A stretch of 64,000 bases of DNA from Akkermansia sp. RCC_12PD (GTDB lineage Bacteria > Verrucomicrobiota > Verrucomicrobiia > Verrucomicrobiales > Akkermansiaceae). Both the position numbers and the translations under genes were made by a program. The stretch spans positions 2,666,001 to 2,730,000 of the forward strand of contig NZ_CP143889.1 in assembly GCF_036417355.1 (NCBI RefSeq), given 5' to 3'. This document shows positions 51,863-60,852 of this stretch, piece by piece. Each line of letters begins with the position of its first letter. Position 1 is the stretch's first letter. Under the pieces are notes generated by a model. The model did not search any database. It was not told the DNA's origin and saw only the letters and a list, made by a program, of their open reading frames with translations.

Positions 51863-52876
51863 TCAAGGCAGGTGGAAGCTGTGCCTGACCGTCTCCCTTT
51901 TCAGCTTCAGTTCCCGCCATTCGTGCGTGAGGGTGGAGGAAGCCACCACACCCCCTCCCGTGCACAGGGCCAGCCTGCGGCCCTGCCAGTACATGGAGCG
52001 GATGCCTACCAGGCAGAAAAAATCCCTGTCCAGCAGCAGTCCGAAGGGCGCGCCGAAATGGGGCGGGCAGCGCAGGCGGGAACGCCAGTCGTCCAGTTGG
52101 GCGAGCGTCTCTTCCGTGCGCGGCTGGGAACCCAGCGCGGGCGTGGGATGCAGCAGGCGAATCCAGTGGTCGGGCGGCAGGGGGCGGTCCGCTTCAAGCG
52201 TCAGGTAGGTGACGAAGTGGATCAGCGTGCCGAGATTCAGCACCCGGCGGGGCGTGCGGCTGACGCTGCCGCAGGGGGACAGGCGGGAGAGAATGCTCCC
52301 GGCCACGATTTCATGTTCCCGGATTTCCTTGTCGTCGTTGATGAACACGCCTTCATCCTCCGGACGCGCCGTTCCGGCCAGGGCCATTGTGGTGAGACGG
52401 CGGCCCTGCTGGTGGAACAGGGTTTCCGGAGACGCTCCGCAGAAGCCTTCCTTCTCCGTCCACCAGGCATAGGGATAATGAAAGGGAGAGCTTCCGAAGG
52501 CCCTGCGGATGAGTTCCTGTGGAACGTGCGGCGGCTGAAGCTCCCCGAACTGGGGTGTGGCGGGGACGCTCTTGACCAGGCGGCCGGAGGCGATCTGCTC
52601 CATTATTTCCGTGAACACCTGAGCATAGGCGTCCGGGGACGGTGCCTCCCAGCGGATTTCCGGCGCGGGGGGCAGTTCGCCCTCCGGCTCGGGGAGGGAA
52701 TGCAGGGCCGCCGGTATTTTCCAGGGCAGGGGATCGTCCAGCCTGAACGTATTAACGTAAAAGGCGGCTCCGGATTCGGGAGGAACGGCCGATTCCCGGA
52801 ACGGTCCTTCACCCAGCAGCAGGCCGGCGGAAGGATGCTTGATGAGGGCTCCGGATGATGAAAATGGCATTTCCAT
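51863..52876 (-). CDS. Chorismate-binding enzyme, probable isochorismate synthase
   Basis: The 337-residue product belongs to the chorismate-binding family (MenF, EntC, TrpE, PabB). Motifs are ASGRLVKSVPATP, FCGASPETLFHQQG, MALAGTARPED, HPTPALGSQPRTEE, LVGIRSMY and the end CTGGGVVASSTLTHEW. The Ala-Gly-Thr-Ala-Arg and HPTPA patterns fit isochorismate synthases, which feed menaquinone synthesis, better than anthranilate synthase. No other men genes are nearby. The product is shorter than a full MenF at the N terminus, which is often variable. It starts 54 bases after the abortive-infection-like gene on the same strand. Confidence 0.85.
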   Translation of the reverse strand: MEMPFSSSGALIKHPSAGLLLGEGPFRESAVPPESGAAFYVNTFRLDDPLPWKIPAALHSLPEPEGELPPAPEIRWEAPSPDAYAQVFTEIMEQIASGRLVKSVPATPQFGELQPPHVPQELIRRAFGSSPFHYPYAWWTEKEGFCGASPETLFHQQGRRLTTMALAGTARPEDEGVFINDDKEIREHEIVAGSILSRLSPCGSVSRTPRRVLNLGTLIHFVTYLTLEADRPLPPDHWIRLLHPTPALGSQPRTEETLAQLDDWRSRLRCPPHFGAPFGLLLDRDFFCLVGIRSMYWQGRRLALCTGGGVVASSTLTHEWRELKLKRETVRHSFHLP

Positions 52877-52930
52877 GAAAAAAGAATTTGGGAAGGGCGG
52901 GTCGCGTTTCAGATGGATGCAAATGGCCGT

Positions 52931-53800
52931 CTATTCTTCCGGGAGGTCCTTGTTGTCCCGGTTGACGACGGCTTTGAATATGGAGAAAATGCTTTGGGAG
53001 CCAAAGACATCTTGAATGACATCCTTTTGCCACAGGCGGCGCCGGTTCATGTACGTTAAAACTTCGCTGATCTTTTTTTCTGCGTAATTGAATTGGTAGG
53101 TCCGTCCGTATATTCCCAGGATATAAGCTTCTTTAAAGGAAAGGCTGTCGGATAACAGGGAAACGTAATGTTCTCTTTCTTCGCCGGAAAAATCAGCATT
53201 TCCAAGGAGCATGTGGGCGAAAGAAAAGAACGATCTTAAAAACGGGGAAATGGAGGCATCCGCCTGGCGGATGGTATTTTCCTCGGAGAGGGAAAGTTTT
53301 TTACAGTTTTGCAGCTTCAGGCCGACGGACTGAACGACATCGAACAGATGGGAGAATGCTTCATGTCCTGTTTCCAGGTGGGGAGACCGGCAATTCCTGT
53401 AAAAAGTGATTTGGGTATTATTGGCCAGATTGTGTAGATGATGCAATTGGTTGTAGAAGGAATTCTCAAACATTTGCCTGTTCATGAGGTATTGCTGCTC
53501 CGACAATTGCTTGCATTGCGTATATTGAAGCAGAATGGTGATGACCAGGCCGGAAAAAGCCAGCCCCGTGAACAGCGTGCTGGCCAGGATAAACTGGTTG
53601 GCAAATTCGGAAATGCTTGTCGGATAAGGCAGATGGGTTATTTGGGGAATGAAATGATGTTCCAGAACAAGTAACAAGATGATGAGAACAGGGGATACGA
53701 GCAGGAACCAGATGAGGTATTTGCGTTTGATGCAAATATGTTCGGAATCTTTTCCCGCATGAGGGGGAAGGGGGTGATGACTGGATTCGGCTTGTTTCAT
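52931..53800 (-). CDS. Putative phage abortive infection membrane protein
   Basis: The 289-residue product has two membrane helices (about 22-45 and 65-90) and a cytoplasmic helical domain. The second helix and the region after it read FILASTLFTGLAFSGLVITI, then FENSFYNQLHHLHNLANNT, the pattern of the putAbiC family, whose members are proposed to block phage growth. The rest is rich in charged helices (SFKEAYILGIYGRTYQFNY). I set the start at ATG 53800; the longer frame overlaps the divergent promoter region. It is transcribed with the MenF-like gene and has no restriction or toxin gene beside it. Function is inferred from resemblance only. Confidence 0.72.
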   Translation of the reverse strand: MKQAESSHHPLPPHAGKDSEHICIKRKYLIWFLLVSPVLIILLLVLEHHFIPQITHLPYPTSISEFANQFILASTLFTGLAFSGLVITILLQYTQCKQLSEQQYLMNRQMFENSFYNQLHHLHNLANNTQITFYRNCRSPHLETGHEAFSHLFDVVQSVGLKLQNCKKLSLSEENTIRQADASISPFLRSFFSFAHMLLGNADFSGEEREHYVSLLSDSLSFKEAYILGIYGRTYQFNYAEKKISEVLTYMNRRRLWQKDVIQDVFGSQSIFSIFKAVVNRDNKDLPEE

Positions 53801-53986
53801 ACTGGTTCGTCGTTGTGTTCCGGAAAATCCGCGGCTTGTTCCTTCAAGGGCCATGCTAATGAATGCTTTTCCGGAATCAATGTTTTTCACTGGCGCGCAG
53901 CGTGCATACGGGAAATGTCATGTCTTTTAGGTTGACGCTGGCGGAGCGGCAAGTAATCTTTAGCGAGCCTTTCCACGATTGCCGCC

Positions 53987-55324
53987 ATGGATGATTCAAC
54001 GCCTTCAACACTGCCTGCAGGGGTTCCCGTAAAGGCCATGCTGGCGGAAGTGCGCAAGCCGCTGGGGCCGGTGTGGTGGTGCGTGTTTCTCGCCAGCGTT
54101 CTGCTGGCCGCCTGGGGCGTGGGATGGAGTTCCTGGCGCATCGCCGCGGAAGGCGTGGGCGTGCTGGGGCTGAACAACAACGTGGTGTGGGGGCTGGACA
54201 TCGTGCATTTCGTCTTCTGGATAGGGCTGGGGCATGCGGGCACCCTGATTTCCGCCGTGTTGCTGCTGACGCGCCAGTCCTGGAGAAGTCCTATCGCCCG
54301 CGGCGCGGAACTGATGACCCTGTGCGCGGTGGTGTGCGCCGCTGTGTTCCCCGTGGTCCACGTGGGGCGCGTCTGGATGGCCTGGATGGCCGGCCCTCTG
54401 CCGGAGGTAAGCGGCATCTGGCCGGACATGGCCTCCCCCCTGATGTGGGACGTGATGGCCGTCAGCACGTATTTCCTGCTTTCCCTGACGTACTGGTACA
54501 TCGGCCTGATTCCGGACTTCGCCCTGCTGCGCGACTGCTGCACGGAGCGCTTGAAACGCCGCTACGGGCTGCTGGCGCTGGGCTGGCAGGGAACCGGGCG
54601 GCAGTGGAGGGCCTATGAGAAGGCCAGCCTGCTGTTCGCCGCCATTCTGACCCCGCTGGTGGTCTCCGTCCATTCCGTGGTGAGCTTTGACTTTTCCGTG
54701 ACCCAGGTGCCCGGCTGGCACCAGAGCATCTTTCCGCCCTATTTCGTAGGGGGCGCCATTTTGAGCGGCATGGCGATGGTGCAGCTGATTCTGCTGGCGG
54801 TGCGGCGGCTGATGGCCGGAAGCGGCGTGCGGGAGGCGATCACGCCCGCCATCCTGAATCTGAGTTCCAAATTCGTGCTGGCCCTGGCCCTGGTGATGGG
54901 GGCCATGTACCTGTGGGAGCACATGGCCGTGCTGCTGAACGGGGGCGCTCCGGAATTGTTCCCGGGACGGAATCCGGTGGGCCCCGTTTTCATGGCCGCC
55001 ATGATTGCCGGGAACGTGGTTCTGCCCCAGTTATTCTGGTTCCGCTCCCTGCGGACCAATCCGCTCGTCATCGTCGTGGTGGCCCTGGGGGTGCTTGCCG
55101 GCATGTGGATGGAGCGGTTCTGGATTGTGGTGGATTCCCTGAAGGCGTCCCTGCTGGCGGCCAATGCGGGGGATTACTTTCCCAGCCTGACGGACCTGGC
55201 CATGATGGCCGGAAGCGCGGGCCTGTTTACGGCCTTGTACATGATCCTGGTACGCGTCACGCCCTTCTTTTCCCTGTGTGACGTGCGGGAACAACAGTCT
55301 CTGGACAGGGAGGGCAGGGCATGA
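53987..55324 (+). CDS. actC: Alternative complex III subunit ActC (NrfD-like)
   Basis: The 445-residue product has about 10 membrane helices of the NrfD/PsrC type (GVGWSSWRIAAEG, HFVFWIGLGHAGTLISAVLL, WGLDIV, WDVMAVSTYFLLS). ActC is the quinol-binding membrane subunit of alternative complex III, which passes electrons from quinol to cytochromes. The following genes are actD, actE and actF, with a 4-base ATGA overlap to actD, so the run is translationally coupled. The usual upstream actA (multiheme) and actB (iron-sulfur) genes are absent; the gene upstream is on the other strand. Confidence 0.9.
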   Translation: MDDSTPSTLPAGVPVKAMLAEVRKPLGPVWWCVFLASVLLAAWGVGWSSWRIAAEGVGVLGLNNNVVWGLDIVHFVFWIGLGHAGTLISAVLLLTRQSWRSPIARGAELMTLCAVVCAAVFPVVHVGRVWMAWMAGPLPEVSGIWPDMASPLMWDVMAVSTYFLLSLTYWYIGLIPDFALLRDCCTERLKRRYGLLALGWQGTGRQWRAYEKASLLFAAILTPLVVSVHSVVSFDFSVTQVPGWHQSIFPPYFVGGAILSGMAMVQLILLAVRRLMAGSGVREAITPAILNLSSKFVLALALVMGAMYLWEHMAVLLNGGAPELFPGRNPVGPVFMAAMIAGNVVLPQLFWFRSLRTNPLVIVVVALGVLAGMWMERFWIVVDSLKASLLAANAGDYFPSLTDLAMMAGSAGLFTALYMILVRVTPFFSLCDVREQQSLDREGRA

Positions 55325-55878
55325 AAAAACGCATCGTATCCGGCTGGGTGCTTTCGTTCTCTTCCGAGGAATCCCTCCTGGAAGCCGTTAAAAAGCTGTT
55401 GAAGGAGGAAGGTCTGCGCTGGGAAGTCTGCGCGCCTTATCCCTGCGCCGCCGTACGGCTGGCCAACCGCCATGCGGGACGGGCCGTGGGTGCGGGGGTG
55501 CGGCTGTGGGCGGTGGCGGGCGGCCTGTGCGGCTTTCTGGCCGTGGCCCTGTGGATTTACTGGACCCAGTTCTGTGCGGACCCCCTGGTGACGCAGGGCC
55601 GGGTGCAGGGCTGGGAAAGCTGGCCCGCCTATGTTCCGCCCCTGTTTGAAGGAACCCTGCTGGGCGCCGGAGTGCTGACCGCCCTGGGATTCCTGAAAGG
55701 GGCTTTTCTTCCCAAATGGCACGACTGGGCGTTTGACTGCGATTTTTTCAGGACGGATGAGCACGGAGACGGCTATTTTATCCTGCTGGAAGAAGATGGA
55801 GAACGCGCCGCTGCGCTGGCCGTATTCCTGAATCCCGCGGCTGCCGAATATATTGGCGGGGAAGGAGGTCGTTCGTGA
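55321..55878 (+). CDS. actD: Alternative complex III subunit ActD (DUF3341)
   Basis: The 185-residue product has two membrane helices (about 60-80 and 105-125) and a DUF3341 fold (SSEESLLEAVKKLLKEEG, LRWEVCAPYPCAAV). ActD is a small membrane subunit that anchors the complex. Its first codon overlaps the actC stop (ATGA), and its stop overlaps the actE start (GTGA). It has no heme motif, as expected. Confidence 0.9.
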   Translation: MKKRIVSGWVLSFSSEESLLEAVKKLLKEEGLRWEVCAPYPCAAVRLANRHAGRAVGAGVRLWAVAGGLCGFLAVALWIYWTQFCADPLVTQGRVQGWESWPAYVPPLFEGTLLGAGVLTALGFLKGAFLPKWHDWAFDCDFFRTDEHGDGYFILLEEDGERAAALAVFLNPAAAEYIGGEGGRS

Positions 55879-56522
55879 AAAGGGCCCTGGCGGTGGTTGC
55901 CGTTCTGGCCGTGCTGGCGGCAGGGTGGTTTTTGGTTCATGACGACGGGGGCAGGAAAGCCGTTCCCCACATTTTTGACAACATGAGCGAGCGCCCGCTG
56001 ACGGACGCGCAACACGTGGAAGACACCTCCACCCCCGCGGGCAGGAAGGTCCGCCTGCTGCCTCCGCGCGCCGTGGCCCAGTCCCTGGGCGGGGCGTACG
56101 CTGTGCGGGACAGGGACGTCCGGGACGTTTTCGCCGGAGACGATTCCTATTTTTCTTCCGGCCGGACGCAGGGAGGGGATGAGGAAGCCATGCCGCTGGA
56201 ACTGGGCGGCGTTTCCCGGAGCCGGGACGTTCTGGCGGAGGGAAGGGTCTTGTACGCGGCGCATTGCTCCGTCTGCCACGGGCCGGACGGAAGCGGCCGG
56301 GGAAACATGGCCGCTTATGAATCCTACCCGCAGATAGGCTCGTTCCGGGATGAAAAGTATGCCTCCTATTCCCCCGGCAGGATGTTCCGGAGCATCCGCC
56401 TGGGGCAGGGCAACATGCCGGCCTTTGGCCATGTGCTGAGCGCGCGGGAAATCTGGTGCCTGGTGGCCGTCGTCCGGGAGATGCAGGCCGGCTCCTCCCC
56501 CGCAGGAAAAACGGAAAATTAA
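55875..56522 (+). CDS. actE: Alternative complex III subunit ActE (mono-heme cytochrome c)
   Basis: The 215-residue product has an N-terminal signal anchor (AVVAVLAVLAAGWFLV) and one c-type heme site, Cys131-X2-Cys134-His135 (AHCSVCHGPDGSGRG). A likely Met ligand follows in GNMPAFGH. It starts with GTG, overlaps the actD stop by four bases, and has a strong AGGAGG Shine-Dalgarno sequence at 55863-55868. It transfers electrons from the Act complex to an oxidase or other acceptor. The CcsBA at 6457-9117 can mature it. Confidence 0.9.
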   Translation: MKRALAVVAVLAVLAAGWFLVHDDGGRKAVPHIFDNMSERPLTDAQHVEDTSTPAGRKVRLLPPRAVAQSLGGAYAVRDRDVRDVFAGDDSYFSSGRTQGGDEEAMPLELGGVSRSRDVLAEGRVLYAAHCSVCHGPDGSGRGNMAAYESYPQIGSFRDEKYASYSPGRMFRSIRLGQGNMPAFGHVLSAREIWCLVAVVREMQAGSSPAGKTEN

Positions 56523-56538
56523 AGGAAAGACATTACTC

Positions 56539-57768
56539 ATGAACAGGAATGCAGCATCAACCGGGCGGGAGCGCAGGGACAGGGCGGGATTCCGCTGGGC
56601 CGGGCGCTCCCTGGCGCTGGCCTTGTGGCTGGCGTCCGCGCTTCTCTGGTGCGTGCTGATGCGCCAGTCCTATATCGCGATGCCGTGGGACGACATATCC
56701 GCCTTCGGCGTGAAACTTTATGAAATGCGCGGCCCCTTTGCCGCCGCCGGCATGAGCGTGGGACTGCTGGGCACAGGTATCTGCCTGGGCTGCCTGTTCT
56801 GGCTCTGCCTGTCCTGCGTGACGGGGGCCGGATGGGGAATTTCCCTGCGGCGCGTGCTGGCCGCCGGATTGTGGGGGTGCCTTCCCGGCGTACTGACATT
56901 GGCGGGAACGGTCGGCTGCCTGACGACGGTAATTTTTCCGGAAGCGGCCCGCTACTGGGGTGTGGCGGATGTTTCATCCCCCGGCGTCCGGGCGTTCAGC
57001 GTGATGGACTGGTCCGATCTTTCCTGGTGGAACCCGGCGTGGCTGTACGTGCGCATGGGAATACTGGCGGTGCTGGCATGGAGCATGGCCCAGATATGGA
57101 TGACGCTGACCGCTGGGGATTCCGTCTGGAAGCGTTCCCTCTACCGCGGAGCCGCCGCCTTCAGCATGATTGCGGCGGTCATGGCGCTGGGCGTGCTGGG
57201 ATTTGACGTGCTGGCCGGTCCGGGCGGCGCGGCGCTCTCCATGTTCCCCGTGTACATGATTGCCTGGGTTCTGCTCTCTTCCCTGGCGTTTGCCGTGCTG
57301 GCCGCCGTCTGCCTGAGAAGGCTGGAAGGCGGAAAATCCCTTTCATGGACCCGCATGGGCGGCATGCTGGCGGCCATGGTGCTGATCAAGGCCTACATCA
57401 CCTATTCCCAGTACCTCGTTACCTGGTATGCCTCCATTCCCGGAGAAATGACCTTTTACACGGCGGCCTTGTCCGGATGGTCCGGGGTGCTGGCTGCCGC
57501 GCTGGTTCTGGAGTTGCTGGTTCCCTTCCTCGTTCTTCTGTTCCCCGCGCTGCGGCGCAGGCCCTCGGCTCTTCTCTCCGTCTGCGCGTGCATCCTGGCC
57601 GGTTCCCTGCTGGAAGCCTGCTGGATATTCTGCCCGCGGCTGGGACTGGAATTACATGCGTGGGGAACGTGGACGCCCCTCCTGCTGCTTCTGGTCGTGA
57701 TGGGAGGCATTGCCGCCGTTTCCATCCTGGGCGCGCTGAGCGTCCGCAACGTGTTTCCCCGCTCATGA
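56539..57768 (+). CDS. actF: Alternative complex III subunit ActF
   Basis: The 409-residue product has about 10 membrane helices and no heme motif, matching ActF, the quinol-site partner of ActC in alternative complex III. Recognisable stretches are SYIAMPWDDISAFGVKLY and ITYSQYLVTWYASIPGEM. The last four bases overlap the start of the next gene (ATGA). Together with actC, actD and actE this gives the membrane half of the complex. Identification rests on position and topology more than on a sharp motif. Confidence 0.82.
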   Translation: MNRNAASTGRERRDRAGFRWAGRSLALALWLASALLWCVLMRQSYIAMPWDDISAFGVKLYEMRGPFAAAGMSVGLLGTGICLGCLFWLCLSCVTGAGWGISLRRVLAAGLWGCLPGVLTLAGTVGCLTTVIFPEAARYWGVADVSSPGVRAFSVMDWSDLSWWNPAWLYVRMGILAVLAWSMAQIWMTLTAGDSVWKRSLYRGAAAFSMIAAVMALGVLGFDVLAGPGGAALSMFPVYMIAWVLLSSLAFAVLAAVCLRRLEGGKSLSWTRMGGMLAAMVLIKAYITYSQYLVTWYASIPGEMTFYTAALSGWSGVLAAALVLELLVPFLVLLFPALRRRPSALLSVCACILAGSLLEACWIFCPRLGLELHAWGTWTPLLLLLVVMGGIAAVSILGALSVRNVFPRS

Positions 57769-60083
57769 TGAAGAATTCCGTTCCAGCTCCGTCCCCTTCC
57801 GGCTTCCATCCGGGAGAGCGCCTGCCGCTCTTCTGGCTGGCGGCGGCCTGCGTACTGGGCCTGTCATGGTCGCTGACGTATGCCTTCGGCTTTCTCTTCG
57901 GAGAACCTTTGCCGTGGCCGGCGGGGCGCCTGATGTTCGCCTTTTACGGAATTCTGGTTTATGGATGGGCTCTCCCGGTCCTGTTCTCCCGCATGAACGG
58001 CACGGAGGGGAAGTGGACCCGGCTGGCGGCGTGGTGCTGGCACGGCTGTCTGGTCCTGGGTTTGGCGTCCATTGCGGCCGGAAACGGCAGCGGGCTGCTG
58101 CTGATGCCCTTTGACTGGTGGGTCTGTCCTGTTTTTGCCCTCATTGCGGCCGGAATGGCCTGTGCCGTGTGGTCGGGGCCGCTGGTGTGGCCTCTGCGCC
58201 TCCTGTTCTGCTCCTCCGCCGGGTGCATGGCCGCGGCCCTTCTGGTGCTGTGGCATACGCGGGCCCTCTCCATGAACGGCCTGCTGGATTCCTCCTCTCT
58301 GGAAGCCTGCTTTTCCTGGGGGATTGCCTGTGCGGCGCTGGGCGCCGGGGCGCTCCGGCTGGGGCTGGCGTCCGGCAGGTGGTTCCGCGTCTTGTCCGTC
58401 TGGATGGCCCTTGTGCTGGCGGCGGCTCCGCTGATCGGCGGATTGGCCCGTTTGCAGGGCTTTCCCGTTCCTTGGGCGCTTGCGGAAGCGGGCATGGCGT
58501 GGTCCTGGTGCGCCGCCGCGGCTGTCGTGCTGGCGGCTCTCCATCTGTGGATGGCCTCCGGAACGGAATCCGGGACATGGCTGAAAACGGGATGCTCCCT
58601 GCTGGCCCTGGCGGAGGTCTGGAACGTGTTTGCCGGAAGCATGCCGGAAACGGCGCAGTTTTCCCTTTCCTCCTGGCATGAGGCGGAACTGTGGGCGTTC
58701 CTGGGGGCCGGGGTGCTGATGATGGCCGGACGGCTTCCGGAAACCGGAAAACTTTCTCCGGCCTGGTGGATGCTGGCGGCGGGAATTGGCGGCGTTCTGC
58801 TGGTTTACGCGGTGGGCGTGGCCGCCTCCGTGGATGTGGCGGCTTTTCCTTACGCAAAGCGTGCGGAACTGATGAGCGGCTGGGTGGGCATGTCCGCCTG
58901 CGTGCATGCCGTAGCCATGCTTTTGTGCCTGGCGGGAGCCCTGTGGATGTGGAAGCCGGATTCCGCCGGAAAACCGGATCAAGCCGGGACTCTCCGCGTG
59001 CTTCCGGCTCTGGCAGCCGCCATTGCCGTGGTTTTCGTGGCTCTGGCAGCATCCCTTCTGCATGCGCCTTCTCCTTCCTCCCTGGAGGTCAAGCGCCCCG
59101 TCCAAGATGCGGAAGGCGCCCGTATCTACGCCGCGGAAGGATGCGCGCTGTGCCATACCCAGGTGATCCGCCGTTCCATGTCCGGCAGGGACTGGCAGAC
59201 GGCAATCGACCGGGGAACGGACCCGGATTTTCCCTACCGCGTCAGCGAACCGGAAGACGCGGATGCCGAATTCAACCGTGAAGGCGCGCCGCAAATGGGA
59301 TTGGCCTCCGTCGGGCCGGACTTGAGCAACGCGGCGGAATACGTGGCAGGCAGGCTGGAATATGAAGATGCCGTTTCCAGAAGCACGCGCCGTGCCGCCC
59401 AGCCGCAGGAATGGCTGGCCCTGCATCTCTACAATCCCCGGGAGCCCCAGTTCAGAACTCCCTGGAGCGTATGCGCCGCCATGCCGGGCATGTTTGAATA
59501 CCGCCGGATTCAGGGGAATGCGCCTTCCGCCGGGGCTATTCCCGTTCTCACGGAACCGGGGTGGGAGCTGGCGCCCTCTTCCCGCGGACGGCATCTGCTG
59601 AACTACCTCTCCTCCCTCAGAAGGCTGGAGCCTGAACGGAAAAGGGACGCGGGGGATTCATCCGCGGGAATGTCCCATATCCATCCGGAATATGCCGCCC
59701 ATCCCCCCGTAGTGGACAGGGAACGTCTGAAAAAGGCGCGCGCCGCCGCCGTGATGGAAAAGGGAAGGAGCGTCTATCTTTCCAAGTGCGCCATTTGCCA
59801 CGGCAGCGACGGCATGGGGGACAAGGTGACGTATCCGCCCCTGGCCGGATCGGAATGGCTGAAGGAAAAGCCTGCCGTGGAAATAGTCAAGATCATTACC
59901 GAAGGGCTGACGGGGCCGATCACGGTGGCCGGAAAGGAATGGAACTCCACCATGCTTCCTCCGGGAGTTACAGACCCGCGCGACCTGGCGGACCTGCTGA
60001 CCTTCCTGCGCCGCCACTTTGGCGGAATGGAAGGGGAAACCTACACGCCGGAACAGATAGAGGAGATACGCTCCAGCAAGTAA
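57765..60083 (+). CDS. Fusion: polytopic membrane domain plus CcoO-like and c-type cytochrome domains
   Basis: The 772-residue product has an N-terminal membrane part of about 12 helices (residues 20-440). A CcoO-like cytochrome c follows (GCALCHTQVIRRSMSGRDWQ, Cys460-Cys463-His464; GPDLSNAAEYV; EWLALHLYNPRE; CAAMPGMFEY with a likely Met ligand). A second cytochrome c ends the protein (SKCAICHGSDGMGDK, Cys675-Cys678-His679). The order recalls CcoN-CcoO-CcoP of cbb3 oxidase in one chain. The membrane part, however, lacks the clustered His motifs that bind heme and copper in CcoN. It overlaps actF by four bases, so it is probably a subunit of, or the electron acceptor for, the Act complex. Confidence 0.8.
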   Translation: MMKNSVPAPSPSGFHPGERLPLFWLAAACVLGLSWSLTYAFGFLFGEPLPWPAGRLMFAFYGILVYGWALPVLFSRMNGTEGKWTRLAAWCWHGCLVLGLASIAAGNGSGLLLMPFDWWVCPVFALIAAGMACAVWSGPLVWPLRLLFCSSAGCMAAALLVLWHTRALSMNGLLDSSSLEACFSWGIACAALGAGALRLGLASGRWFRVLSVWMALVLAAAPLIGGLARLQGFPVPWALAEAGMAWSWCAAAAVVLAALHLWMASGTESGTWLKTGCSLLALAEVWNVFAGSMPETAQFSLSSWHEAELWAFLGAGVLMMAGRLPETGKLSPAWWMLAAGIGGVLLVYAVGVAASVDVAAFPYAKRAELMSGWVGMSACVHAVAMLLCLAGALWMWKPDSAGKPDQAGTLRVLPALAAAIAVVFVALAASLLHAPSPSSLEVKRPVQDAEGARIYAAEGCALCHTQVIRRSMSGRDWQTAIDRGTDPDFPYRVSEPEDADAEFNREGAPQMGLASVGPDLSNAAEYVAGRLEYEDAVSRSTRRAAQPQEWLALHLYNPREPQFRTPWSVCAAMPGMFEYRRIQGNAPSAGAIPVLTEPGWELAPSSRGRHLLNYLSSLRRLEPERKRDAGDSSAGMSHIHPEYAAHPPVVDRERLKKARAAAVMEKGRSVYLSKCAICHGSDGMGDKVTYPPLAGSEWLKEKPAVEIVKIITEGLTGPITVAGKEWNSTMLPPGVTDPRDLADLLTFLRRHFGGMEGETYTPEQIEEIRSSK

Positions 60084-60122
60084 TTCCGTCAAGGGGGAAT
60101 GGACTTATGGAGGATTCCCCAG

Positions 60123-60752
60123 TCAGCTGCCGGCAGTCTCTTCCTGAAGCAGTGCTTTTACCTCTTCCGGTTCACCGCGTAAAACGGCGTTTTCCAGAGG
60201 AGTCCGGCCTTCCTTGTTCCGGATGGAAGGATTAGCCCCGGCATTCAGGAGAATGGCAAGCTCTTTCTCGTTCCGGTGGTAGTGCAGGGCCGTATTGCCC
60301 TGGTTGTCCTGCATGTTGGGATCGGCTCCGTTTTGCAGGCACCATTCCAGAAGTTCCTCGGAAAGTGAGCGGTTCAAAACGGGAAAGGATGAAAGGTCGG
60401 CTCCTTGTTGGCGCACCCATATGAGCAGCATTCCCTGCGTTTTGACATCGTCCGGAAGGGAGGCTTCAAGAATGCCTGCCAGTGCCGCATTCAGTTCATT
60501 CCTGTCTGCGCGGTAATTTCCTGTATTGATGCGGCGCAGGGATTCGACAAGAGAATGGTGAGTGCCGCCCGTCCGGGTGTGGAACATTTCAATCCTCCGC
60601 GCGATCTGGGTGTCCCGCGGCCTCCTTTCATATTCCCGCCACCAGCCGGCGCCCTCAACAACCAGAGCCACCAGAATTCCCGCGGCCACCCATTTTCTGG
60701 CCCGGGAAGTTTTCTGAGCGGGCGGGGAATAGGAATCCGTTTTGAAAATCAT
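60123..60752 (-). CDS. Membrane-anchored ankyrin-repeat protein
   Basis: The 209-residue product has an N-terminal membrane anchor (KWVAAGILVALVVEGAGWW, about residues 20-38). A helical middle region follows, then two to three ankyrin repeats at about 130-205 (CLQNGADPNMQDNQGNTALH, LLNAGANPSIRNKEGRTPLE). Ankyrin repeats bind proteins; no partner can be named. The repeat domain is expected outside the cytoplasm if the anchor is a type II helix. It is convergent with the Act fusion gene and downstream of icd on the same strand. Confidence 0.8.
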   Translation of the reverse strand: MIFKTDSYSPPAQKTSRARKWVAAGILVALVVEGAGWWREYERRPRDTQIARRIEMFHTRTGGTHHSLVESLRRINTGNYRADRNELNAALAGILEASLPDDVKTQGMLLIWVRQQGADLSSFPVLNRSLSEELLEWCLQNGADPNMQDNQGNTALHYHRNEKELAILLNAGANPSIRNKEGRTPLENAVLRGEPEEVKALLQEETAGS

Positions 60753-60792
60753 TCTGTCTTGATGCCATTTTTTTCACGTCTTGTCCACTCAT

Positions 60793-60834
60793 CAATAAGA
60801 GCCGTTCTTCCCAGTGGAAAAACGGCCCTTATTG
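60793..60834 (-). terminator. Hairpin after icd, terminator candidate
   Basis: Arms 60793-60806 and 60821-60834 pair with one mismatch around a 14-base loop. There is no T tract after it in the minus direction, so the call is tentative. Confidence 0.5.
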
Positions 60835-60852
60835 AAATGGATGAAACTGTGT

